64,000 bases of DNA from Chamaelirium japonicum (lineage: Eukaryota; Streptophyta; Magnoliopsida; Liliales; Melanthiaceae), in assembly GCA_947650365.1 (NCBI GenBank), contig OX393553.1, positions 39,913,949 through 39,977,948 on the forward strand, written 5' to 3'. The notes beneath the pieces were generated by a model that saw only the letters and a list, made by a program, of their open reading frames with translations, did no database searches and was not told the DNA's origin. The position numbers were made by a program, and so were the translations under genes. Below, in pieces: positions 47,871-57,345 of this stretch. Position 1 is the stretch's first letter. The number at the start of each line of letters is the position of its first letter.

Positions 47871-48432
47871 TGGTGTTTTAAAACCAATATTAATATTTAA
47901 TTATTTTTATTAAATATTTAATTAGCTTATGTTTTCAATCATTACAGAATGCCAACCATTACCATTGTTTAAATGGCTAGCAATTAAACCCTTAAAAAAC
48001 ATTTGCATTAGAGACATTACAGGTAATTTTGTATGGTGCTTGATGTCTCTATTTTGTCTCTTCACCTATAAAGAGAATCTAGTGGGAAGAAGCTTTTTGT
48101 ATTGAAAAATCTATTCTCTACTACACATAATTGAAGCCAATTTTCCACTTCAATGATCTTTTCTTCCTCTGTCTAATAAGTTTTTGTGTCAGGGCTTTAG
48201 ATATTTTCATTTTGTATCTACTGGATTCTTGAAAGAAAGATTGGGTTCACATACCCTTCTCGAAAACGTACCAACGAGAAGGATGGTGACTTTCACCGGG
48301 GTTGTGGTGTCTCAAGAAGTGTTTACTGGGAGGACCATATGTGGAGGGCAAATACGTTCTTAGGACATCGTCAAGAGCACTTCAATCGTAGGCCATAATA
48401 GTTTGAGATCTAAAAAATATTATTTACACAGT
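47871..48432 (+). mobile_element. Probable copia LTR remnant interrupted by the second Tat element
   Basis: It begins TGTTGGTGGTGTTTTAAAAC and has a TATA-type CCTATAAAGAGAATC. Its later part (CACCGGGGTTGTGGTGTCTC, GGAGGACCATATG, GGACATCGTCAAGAGCACTT) resembles the R-U5 side of plant copia LTRs. No end CA or primer site is seen before the Tat LTR at 48,433, so the LTR is cut by that insertion. Confidence 0.4.
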
Positions 48433-50481
48433 TGTGGACGCGGAAAAAAGCACAGGTCGTCTTTATTGCGCAAAATCAGATTACAAGTGTGGCCGGGATC
48501 CGGGTGGCTCGGGTGTAGCGAGTCTGGGTTGCGGCGAGTTTTGATCAGGGGATTGTGGGAAAGATCTTCTAGGGGATCCCTTTGATCTGCGTCTCCACGT
48601 GGTGTTCGTGCGAGAGCTCTGAAGGAGTTGCCCAGGACAGGGGTCTTTACAGGGAGAGGGTTTTGGAGAGGCTAAGGAATGTCCACCGTTGCTTTGTCCC
48701 TTCCGTGCTTAGCGCTTTCTCGGCTAGGGGGTTTTCGGCTTCGTTCCTCGGTCTTCGCGTCTTCCTCGTTCCTTGCTTGGCCTCGGTGTCCTTGATCGTC
48801 GGTTCGCGGCGTCGATCGAGCTTTTGGTGTTGGCTTTGGCTTTGGCTTTTTGGCTTTGGCTTGGCTCCGGCGTGGCTCTGGCTTTTGCTTTGCTTCGGCG
48901 CTTGCACTTGGACGTAGCTGGGAGAGACTTGCGATGCTTTCGTTCTTCCGGACTTCGCGTCGTATCGGCTAGAACGTGCGGTGCTTTTGCTCGTGGCCGG
49001 CGTAGTCGCTTGGCTTTGGCACTTGCGTTGCTTTGGCGCGGGCTTTACTGGGGCTTTGCTTTGGCTTCTTGCGTTGGCTTTAGCTTCAGCGTCAACTCGA
49101 TCTTATTCTTCGAACGACGTGGGCTACTTCTTCGGTGCTTCGACGGTTTGCGTGTCGATTGGACTTCTCTTCTTCTCCGGGCTTCTTTGGCGTGATCGGA
49201 GTCGAAGAATGCTTTCGAAGATAGTGGGGGTAGCACCGATCTCCGTGCGACAGTTGTGGTGTCGGCTTTTGTTGATGAAGACGACGAGGGTAGCGACGGT
49301 CTCCGTGCGACGGTTGTAGCGTCGGCTTTTGTTGATGAAGACAACGGGGGTAGCGACGCTTCAGACGATCTGCTCCAGGCTTTCTTCTTCGTGGATGGCG
49401 CAGGCGTTGGTCGAAGACGACGGGGTGATGACGCTTCGCTTCTCTCCTCCGGGCTTTGGAGCTTGATCGGGATCGAGGATTTGTTGGAGCCGACGGGGTA
49501 GTGCCGCTCCGAGCTTCTTCTCCGGCCTTTGCTTCTGGCGTCTTCGGAGTCGAAGGGTCTTCTTCTCCGACCTTTGCTTCTGGCGTCTTCGGAGTCGAAG
49601 GGTCTTCTTCTCCGAGCTTTCTTCTTCATGCACGGAGTCGAAGTCTTGATCTTCGTGTGCAAGGGTCTTCACGTTGATAAGGACTTTCAGTAAGCCGATC
49701 CCTCGGGACAGGCTTGACTGTGCCTCGTGAAGCCTTGGGTCAGTGAAGAAGCGTCTCCTCTTCTGCAGAGCTCCGGCGTTTCGTCTTCGATCTTCGACCT
49801 CTTCTTCATTCCCCCACCCCCTCTATTTATAGGCAAAGGGGAGGGGAGAGAGATATGGGAACTTTTAATTTTAAATCCCTTTTCTATCTCTCTCATAATT
49901 GCCCGGGATTTATTCATCCATTGATGAGGGGAATAACGTTTATTTGTTTTCCTTTTCTGGCGATGCAATTATGGCTGGATTTCGCACACGAAATCGATGG
50001 CAATCGGGCGCTTCTTCTTGTGCGTCGGATCGAGGGATTGGCGCAGATCCACGTGTGTGCAGACGTCATACACAACCTCCCCCAGCGCATGGCGGTATTT
50101 CCTTCCTTTTCTTTCTTTTCTTTCCTTTTCTTTTCTTTCCTTTTCGTTTCTTTCTTTTCTTTTCTTTCCTTTTCTTTTCTTTCTTTTCTTTTCTTTCCTT
50201 TTCTTTTCCTTCCTTGCAGGGCCGGCCGGCCCCCCATGGGGTTCGGGTCCTAGTAGGGCCGGCCCCATGTGGCTCGGGTCCTAGTAGGGGCCGACCCCAT
50301 GGGGTTCGGACCCTAGTAGGGGCCGGCCCCCCTTGAAGCATGGGGTCCACTCCTCTTTGCTAGGTGCGAGTCGGGTCCGGGTCCGCATCGGTGCACGCGA
50401 GTCGGGTCCGCGTGTCGGGTTTGCATCCGCGTCAGCACACGTAAGTCGGGTTCGGGTCCGAGCGAAATTCGTGTGTCTACA
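48433..50481 (-). repeat. 3' LTR of the second Tat element
   Basis: 2,049 bp. It shares segments with the LTR at 9,460-11,475: TATA box (49,824-49,831 here), GTCGGCTTTTGTTGATGAAG repeats, and CTCCACGTGGTGTTCG near the end. It differs in its first 500 bases, where a TTTCC-rich tract lies at 50,100-50,215. Compared with the visible part of the 5' LTR it shows many differences, so the insertion is older than the one at 9,460. Confidence 0.9.
49824..49831 (-). promoter_or_regulatory. LTR TATA box of the second Tat element
   Basis: On the minus strand TATAAATA within TTTGCCTATAAATAGAGG, matching the box at 10,177-10,184 in the other Tat element. Confidence 0.65.
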
Positions 50482-50492
50482 AATGCCCCCTC
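50482..50492 (-). promoter_or_regulatory. Polypurine tract of the second Tat element
   Basis: GAGGGGGCATT on the minus strand directly before the 3' LTR, identical to that of the non-autonomous Tat element. Confidence 0.8.
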
Positions 50493-50625
50493 AAGGACGA
50501 GTGCGATGGTGAGAGCGTGTAGGGTTTGGACACGTAGGAATCGTAGAGCACTTGTCCTTGATTCCTTTTGTGGGCGGGGTTAGGAGTCTATTTAAGGACC
50601 CCTACCCCTTTTCATCCGCCTTTTT

Positions 50626-50952
50626 GCTTCTTCGCGAAGGTTCCGCCGGCTTCTGAAGACCGTCGTCAGAGAGCTGCCTGGGGTTGCACGCGACTTGCTC
50701 CGTCTTCCCGGTGTCGCCTCTGGCGTCGGCCTTGTGCTTCTGCGCGAAGGTTCTGCCGGCTTCTGAAGACCGTCGTCGGAAGAGAGCTGCCTGGGGTTGC
50801 ACGCGACTTGCTTCGTCTTCCCGGTGTCGCCTCTTGCGTCGGCCTTGTGCTTCTGCGCGAAGGTTCTGCCGGCTTCTGAAGACCGTCGTCGGAAGAGAGC
50901 TGCCTGGGGTTGCACGCGACTTGCTCCGTCTTCCCGGTGTCGCCTCTTTCGT
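50626..50952. repeat. ~112-bp tandem repeats
   Basis: Nearly three units with GGTTCTGCCGGCTTCTGAAG, ACCGTCGTC, GAGAGCTGCCTGGGGTTGCA and CGTCTTCCCGGTGTCGCCTC. They lie between the 3' LTR and the start side of the antisense gene, so they could belong to its upstream region. Confidence 0.9.
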
Positions 50953-51059
50953 CGGCGGCGATGGTGCGCGATTTTGCGGTCATTGCGAAGGTGGGCTCGA
51001 AACGGTGTTGCGGCGATGACCGAGGCGGGGAGGATGTAGGAGCGCGGCTGAGGTGCGGG

Positions 51060-52045
51060 TCGGCTTCGCCGTCTCTCTCTTCCTTCTTCTTCTTCTTCTT
51101 CTTTTTCTTTCTTTTTCTTTTTCTTTTTCTTTTCCTTTTTCTTTTTCTTTTTCTTTTTCTTTTTCTTTTTCCCTTTTTTTTTTTCTTTCTTCTCTTCTCC
51201 GGCTCCGGCCTGTGGAAGCAGCAGCGGTAACAGCGGCAGCCGGCGCGCGGGGTCAGGGTGCGGTGGTGCGCGGGAGGCGGCGATGGTGCGCGGGGCGCGC
51301 GGCGGCCGGCGTGCAGGGTGGCGGGCGCGAGCGGGTCGGGCACGGGGCCGGCGTGCGAACGGATCGGGCGCGGGGGCCGGGTCCGGTGGCTGCGGGACCG
51401 AGCGGGTCGGGCTCGGGGGCCGGGTCCGGCGGCCGCGGGGCCGGACGGGTCGGGCTCGGGGGCCGGGTCCGGCGGGCGCGGCGGCGGTTTCGTCGGGCTC
51501 GGGCCCGATCGGGACGGAGGAGGGAGAGAGGCGGTGCCCCCCCCCCCCCCCCTCTTTCTCTCTTTTTTTTTCTTTTCTTTGGTCCGATTCTGATAGGGGG
51601 AGAGGAGCTGCGGGCCCTCCCCCCTTGTTCTCCTTTGTCGAGCGCTGATTGGGGGAGAGGGGTCTGTGGGCCCCCCCCCTTTGCTGACTTTTTTTTTTTT
51701 GCCCCGAAGGCGCCGATGGTAATAGCGTCGGCTTGTGGCGCACGGGCTGCGATGCAGGCGCAGGTTGACTGGCGAGTGACACGGTGCCGTGCGGCGGGGG
51801 CCGAGCTGGCAGGTGGCTGCAGCTCTGGCTGGGTGGTGCTGGCGTGATGGGTCGACACGGGTGGTGTCGGCGCAGTCGGGCTGGCGTGATTGTGTCGGCG
51901 AAGCTGGGTCGGTGCGGGGGGAGTATGGGCCCGCGGGGGCGACGGCGAAGGCTCGGGCGCCAGTGGTGGCGAGCCGATGAGTCGGGTGGTCCTCCTGTCA
52001 GGGGTGCAGGCCCCCTTAGTTTTTTTTTTTTTTTTTTGCACACAG
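51060..52045 (+). other. Pyrimidine- and GC-rich stretch upstream of the antisense gene
   Basis: A TTC/CTTTTT tract (51,075-51,200), GGGTCGGGC-rich GC sequence (51,240-51,530), a C17 run (about 51,536-51,552) and a T-rich run end in TTTGCACACAG at 52,045. The last is a good plant-type splice acceptor before the first conserved PMD codons, so this interval may be leader plus a 5' intron. ORFs on both strands here are compositional. Confidence 0.45.
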
Positions 52046-53828
52046 TTGTCTTGACTTGCCTCCCTTCATGGTCCTCCAGGGCTCGCGTCTTCGAGAGTTT
52101 GACTTCTCCAGGGTGGATAGCCGAGGACTTCTCCGATGGGAAGAGGTGCCTTCGCTTTCCCCACACTCGTGTGCACCGTTACCGCAACTCAAGGCGGGAA
52201 GCCCTTCTGTCGTTGCTCCGTGTCTTTGTCCACGAGCGCATCACGGAAGATGGAGTCGCGGATGCGACTTATGGGATACCGAAATTGAGCAAGAAGATCT
52301 ATACTGACGAAGGGATTTCCATGAAGCTTCTCCGGCCGAGTTTGAGTATTCCGTTTCACCATTGTGATGAAGACTTCGTGCCTACGCCGGTTGTTGCCTC
52401 AAAGATCTGTGCCCGACTGACGCGATGGGGTCCCGATTCTTGGCCTCGGGGAGACGTCCAATACCTTTGCGGCTTTCGCGAATGGATGGGCGAACTTTAC
52501 GAGGTCTTTGGCATGGAACCCGAGATGAACTTATTAGCCAAGTTTCTGACGCCGGCTCGTCGAGAGTACAGCCGTCCTGAGGGGATGTACCGCGCACTTT
52601 GTGAGCTCTGGTGTCCGAACACCAATACTTTCCTCACTGGAGCGGGGGAGATAGGAATCTCGTTTCGCGACGTCCACATCGTTTCCGGGTGCCCCGAAGT
52701 ACGGAATTACTACCAGGAGGAGGTGCCAGCTTTGACGGATCTGTTGGACAGCAGCTACGCTCCGAGTTCTTGCCTTCTTTTGTTCAAGGCATATGCTATC
52801 ATTACGGCGCGGAATCAGTCGGATCGAGTGCGTCCTTCTTCTTGGGTCGACTTTTGGTTCAGAGGCGAGTATAGGTCTCCGGCGCCTTAGGCTCACCCCA
52901 TGTGGAAGGTCGCTCAGATGCAGAGACCTCCGCTTCGCTCCTTCGTGAGACCTATCGACTCTTTGGCTCGAGAGAAGCATTCAATGGAGGGGAAGCAGTG
53001 TCCCTGGGAAATCCTTGGCTTGAGTCGTGACAGCGAGGAGTGGCGAGCGGTTTACCGAGCTGCCGGGCTGGTCATCTTTCTCTGTCGGTTCGTGCTTTCG
53101 TGCTCTGGTGAGGTTATCCGTCCGGAGACCTTCCTTGTAGCTTCCAGGATGGAGAGGGGCGAGCTTTTCAATCTAGCCCCGGCCATATTATGCGCCTTGT
53201 ACCGGGCTCTCAGTGGGACTTACTGGGACTTGTCCGGCTCGAATAAGGCCAAGGAGGAGCTTGGCCGGTCGGCTGCGTTCGGACCCTTGCACTACTTGTA
53301 CGGCTGGATAGCTCTGCATTTTCCAAAGGGGATTTTCGCCAGACGCGGGCATCCAGCTGAGTTGCCATTCCTGCTCGGGATAGGGGGGATTTTAAATGCC
53401 TTTATCAGCTGGGAGCGTCCGAGAGAGTGTGCTCGCACCCTTTTGAGGAGGAGGGGAAGCGCCGATTTTGAATTTCTGTCGGAGCATTCGGTATTGCCTT
53501 TGGAGAGGTCGACTGTCTACGACAACGAGGAGCTCCCGGACAACCTATACTGGAACATGGTCAGTTGCCGCCCTGGCTATTTGGTTTGGCGAAAGGGGGA
53601 CGTGGTGGAGGTGGAGCAGTACTCCCCCCACCGCTTCGCTCGCCAACAGGGATTTCGACAGGAAGTTCCTGGCATGCCTCAGCAGTTGGAGGGGCGTATC
53701 AGTCCGCAAGAGGGTTACCGCTTCTGGGCTTCTCTTTACGCTCGGTCGACCGGCAGCAGCTTCTTCCCTGGGACCAAATCCGGGTTTCGGGATGCCGCCA
53801 CTCCGGAGTACTACAAGTGGATTGAAGG

Positions 53829-53949
53829 GTGAGTTTTCCCTTTGCTTGCGAGTTTCCCGGTCGATGTCTTGGCGAGCAGCGGGTTCAGGAATTTCTGCTT
53901 CAATTATTCTGCTGGAGTGGAGGACCGCCGCCTCCGACTGGGGCTTCAG
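53829..53949 (+). other. Candidate intron 1 of the antisense gene
   Basis: The donor AGG|GTGAGT matches the consensus exactly. An acceptor at CTTCAG (53,949) keeps the reading frame, and another at GCGCAG (53,958) also does. Retention meets TGA at once. Acceptors earlier in the interval would be out of frame. Confidence 0.5.
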
Positions 53950-54176
53950 AGGGCGCAGAGGAGCTGTAGCCATCTTTCCAGTGCTTACTAGTGCCCCTGG
54001 GGCATCTTGTTTCCCGAAGGCCGAAATTGAAGGTGTCCCTCCCAAAAGAAGAAAAGTTTGCATTCCTCACGGGATGGTCCCAAGGGTCCCTTGTCTGGTG
54101 GAGGATGTCGAGGAGCCTGGACTTCTGAAAGATGAAGTGATTCCCCCATCTAGGGCTGCTTCATCTGACCACACAG

Positions 54177-54257
54177 GTATGGAGTTCTCTTTATCTTATT
54201 TGCCCTCTATGTTCAGGAAGTTTCATCTCGCTGAGCATCGTATCTTCCTTTGACCAG
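54177..54257 (+). other. Candidate intron 2 of the antisense gene
   Basis: The 81-bp interval runs from GTATGG to TTTGACCAG. Removing it joins a phase-1 codon exactly (G plus AT) and keeps the frame into the acidic region; the frame before it otherwise ends at TGA 54,251-54,253. Confidence 0.6.
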
Positions 54258-55375
54258 ATTCCGTTGTAGTGGTAGAGCACAGGGCGAACTCTCCGAAGGC
54301 GTCCCTCGGGCATTCGTCAACTGGCGCTGCGCAGGAAGTGCCCGGAGCCTGTGGGCTAGACATCCCTCCGGATGATCTGGATCTCCTTGGACTTTGCGGG
54401 GAGAATTTCCCTGGTGGCGACATCGACCTTGACGACATCAACGTCGACGCTTTGTCTTTCCACGAGGAGGCTGAAGTCTCTAGCGTCGACAAGCGGCACT
54501 CCCCAGTTACTGTACCCTCGTACCCGTTGGAGGAGACGGTTGTTGCAGCGGTAGCGACGGTTTCTCCGGTTCTGCCACCCTTGTTGGCGCAGGCGGTTCC
54601 TGTCGCGGCTGCAGTGGGAGGGAAGGTCTTGCCTACCTACTCCGAGGCACCTCGCCCGGATTTAAGGCCGAGGAGCAGAGCCTCAGAATTCCTTCTTGCG
54701 AGCTGCCGGTAGTATATCAAGTCGACGTTGGAGCCTTTCCAAAATGCTGGCTTTGGCGCTCTCCAGGACTGGTGGTCGACGGACGGTGCGGAGTTTTGCG
54801 CGAGCCTGGAGGAGTTCAAGGTTGACAGCTCTTCTTTCATCGCTCAGATGACCCTGCTTGTGACCGATAGTGAGGCTTATCGATCCCGGCGGGCTTTGCT
54901 GGAGGGGAGCTCCCCTTCTGGGTTGGAGGCTGCTGAGGCGAGTCTAAGTCAGTCCGAGCATCAACTTGCGGAGGCTACGTCCAGCCTGTCGAAGGCTCAG
55001 AGGAAGATAGAGTCTGTGCGTGCCTCACTTCGAAAGGCGGAGTCTCGTCTGGAGCGGGCCGAGGCCGCGGAGAGCGCTTTGAAGGCGAGTTTCTTAAAGC
55101 AGCAGTCGGACTTGGCGACCCGTCGTGAGCTTCTGGCCGCTCGTCCCGAGGAGCTTCAGTGGGTGGAGGCGACTAGGGAGGAGTTGCTGCGCCGTCTTCA
55201 AGCTCTGGACACCTTCTTTTAGTTGTTCCTTGTTTCATCGTGGCTTTCTTTTCGGGACTTGTGCAATGTACTGTCTTTTCTTCATTATCTAATAATATCG
55301 CCTTGTTTTGCCATATCCTTTTCATGGAACTTTGTTTACTTTTTCTTTTGGTTGGACTGAACCTGAAGTAACTTC

Positions 55376-55425
55376 TCAGGCTGCCTACGTACCCCCCTAA
55401 GGGGGATCAAGTCGCACGTAGTTCA
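55376..55425 (-). other. Conserved post-ORF motif
   Basis: On the minus strand GAACTACGTGCGACTTGATC followed by GGGTACGTAGGCAGCC, after an A-rich run behind the integrase stop. The same motif is at 15,006-15,056. Confidence 0.6.
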
Positions 55426-55461
55426 TTTTTTTTTTTTTTGAACAAGGGGTGTGGCCTTGCT

Positions 55462-57345
55462 TTAGGCATAGTACCTTTTGAGGTACTTGCCGTTGATAGG
55501 GCCGAGTGTCAGCCCTTCTGGCGTGGTGAGGAGATAGGTGCCGTTGGAGTAGACTTCCTTGACGGAATGCGGGCCATCCCACTTGGCATCAAATTTCTTC
55601 CCTCCTCGATGCGAGAGAATGATGGGGCGTTTGACCGCCAGCACCAGTTCCCCTATCTGGAATGATCGAGGACGAATCTTCTTGTTGAAGGCGCGAGAGA
55701 GCCTGGCCTGATAACACTCCAGACGCTGTTGAGCTTCGAGGCGTCTTTCATCCAGTGTTTCCAATTCTGCTAGGCGGAGCTGGGCGTTGTCATCGCTGGT
55801 GAGGCCTTCCTGGACTGCTATCCTAAGTGACGGGATCTGGAGCTCGAGTGGGAGAACGGCTTCCACACCATAGACGAGGGAATACGGCGTTGCTTGCGTC
55901 GGCGTGCGGAAGGATGTCCGGTAAGCCCATAGTGCTTCGCCCATGCGCTCGTGCCAATCTTTCTTTGTCTTCGAGACGATTTTCTCCAGCAGCTTGCACA
56001 GAGTCTTGTTGAAGGCTTCTGCTAAACCGTTGGCCGAAGCGTTGTACATCGTCGAACAATTCTGCTTAATGTTGTACAATGCGCAGAACTGGCTGACGGC
56101 AGCATTTTTGAACTGCTTCCCGTTATCTGTTACGATGTAGCGGGGGACTCCATAGCGGAAGATGATGTCATTCTGGATAAAGCTGATGACTGAGTACTTT
56201 GTAACTTCCCGCAACGGTATTGCTTCAGCCCACTTGGAGAAGTAGTCCATTGCCGCCAAAATATAGAGATGTTGCTTGGATGACTTGGGCAGAGGACCGA
56301 CGATATCGAGACCCCATCCGTCGAAGGGCCAAGACGCGATTGTTGGGTGTAAAGGCTCCAGAGGTTGATGGATGTAGTCCCCGTGCATCTGGCAAGCTTG
56401 ACATCTTCTCGCGTACTCCAAGCTGTCTTTGATCATGGTAGGCCAGTAGTATCCCATCCTCCTGACGCGGAAGTGAAGCTTCGGACCAGACTGGTGCGAT
56501 CCACAGATTCCAGCATGTACTTCTTCGAGCGCGGCTTCTGCTTCCTCTTTCGCGAGGCACCTCAGGAGTGTGCCGTCATAGCTTCGTCGGTACAGCTCGC
56601 CATTGAAGTGGTAGAACCTTAGAGATCGTCGACGGATGTCACTTTTGCGCTTCGGATCTTCAGGGAGTTTACCGTGAACGAGATACTCCATAAACGGTTG
56701 CCTCCAGTCTTGTTCTTTAATCTCGAGGACATGCACCGCATTGGTTTGAACCGGTACTTCGGGCGGACCCTCTTCTTCGGTGATCACGAATCTCCTGCAG
56801 ACGGGGACGACGAGCGAACGTTTATCTGGAAATGGGAGTGTAGCCGCCAGATTTGCGAGTGTGTCAGCCTGCTGGTTGAGGTTTCGGGAAACATGCTGAA
56901 TGAAAGCGGCCTTGAGTCTGCCGAGGAGCTCCACGGCCCGCGCATGCAACGGCACCAGGTCTTCTTTGTTGACTTCGTATGCCCCCAGGACTTGCTGGAT
57001 CACGAGCTGAGAGTCGCCCAAGATCTCTAGTCCTTGAAGCTTCATTTCGTCGGCCAGCTCGAGACCGATGAGTAGGGCTTGATATTCTGCCACGTTGTTG
57101 GAACATGATTCCGAGAGCAGGAATAAGAAGGGGAGTATTTCGTTGTCCAGAGTGACGAAGATGACTCCGGCTCCCGCTATGTCTTGCCTAGCTGCGCCGT
57201 CGAAGAACATTTTCCAGGATGGGGCGACGTCGACGGAGAACACTTCTTCGTCTGGGAGATCCTCTGATAACTCCCATTCTGCCGGGAGAGGGTACTCTGC
57301 GAGGAAGTCAGCGAGGGCCTGCCCTTTAACCGCTTTCTGTGGCAC
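55462..57345 (-). pseudogene. pol: Pol C-terminal part: second RNase H and integrase
   Basis: The open frame continues pol after a frameshift. FFDGAARQDIAGAGVIF, the E of NVAEYQALLIGLE and GDSQLV form the extra, archaeal-type RNase H (aRNH) typical of Tat elements. Integrase has HHCC (HAGICGSHQS, RRCQACQMHG), the D of GLDIVGPL, the D of VTDNGKQF and the E of NGLAEAFNKTL. It ends with the GELVLAVKRP and GPINGKYLKRYYA segments. About 30 more codons of this frame lie upstream of the first ATG and belong to the preceding domain, so the ATG at 57,345 is not a natural start. The active-site residues are present; the break is upstream. Confidence 0.88.

Larger units (their letters stand above)
52046..55222 (+). 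pseudogene. Antisense plant mobile domain (PMD) and coiled-coil gene
   Basis: Part A, 52,046-53,828: PMD signatures MYRALCELWCPNTNTF, then ISFRDVHIVSGCPEV, and YSPHRFARQQGF. Part B, about 53,950-54,176, contains PPKRRKV, which looks like a nuclear localisation signal. Part C, 54,258-55,222: an acidic stretch (GGDIDLDDINVDAL), PFQNAGFGALQDWW, then a coiled coil from about 54,930 (SEHQLAEATSSLSKAQRKIE, RKAESRLERAEAAESAL). Parts join in one frame if AGG|GTGAGT to TTCAG (53,829-53,949) and G|GTATGG to ACCAG (54,177-54,257) are introns. Two TAG stops (52,888-52,890 and 54,710-54,712) break it. The start is uncertain. It faces against gag-pol, with its end 240 bp from the integrase stop. PMD proteins of the MAIN/MAIL1 type act in silencing; the role here is unknown. 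Confidence 0.75.

Noticed and set aside
49045-49662. 205-codon minus-strand ORF in the Tat LTR
   Set aside because: Built from LTR tandem units (SSSTKADATTVARR) that occur in all four LTR copies with different frames open; no evidence for a protein.
50592-52166. 524-codon minus-strand ORF with Pro/Arg/Lys-rich sequence
   Set aside because: It spans tandem repeats, a GAA-type purine tract and GC-rich DNA; composition explains it and it overlaps the upstream side of the antisense gene.
54708-54769. A third intron in the antisense gene around the TAG at 54,710
   Set aside because: A CCG|GTAGTA to CTCCAG removal would not keep the reading frame, and it would delete the conserved PFQNAGFGAL segment; a nonsense change is simpler.
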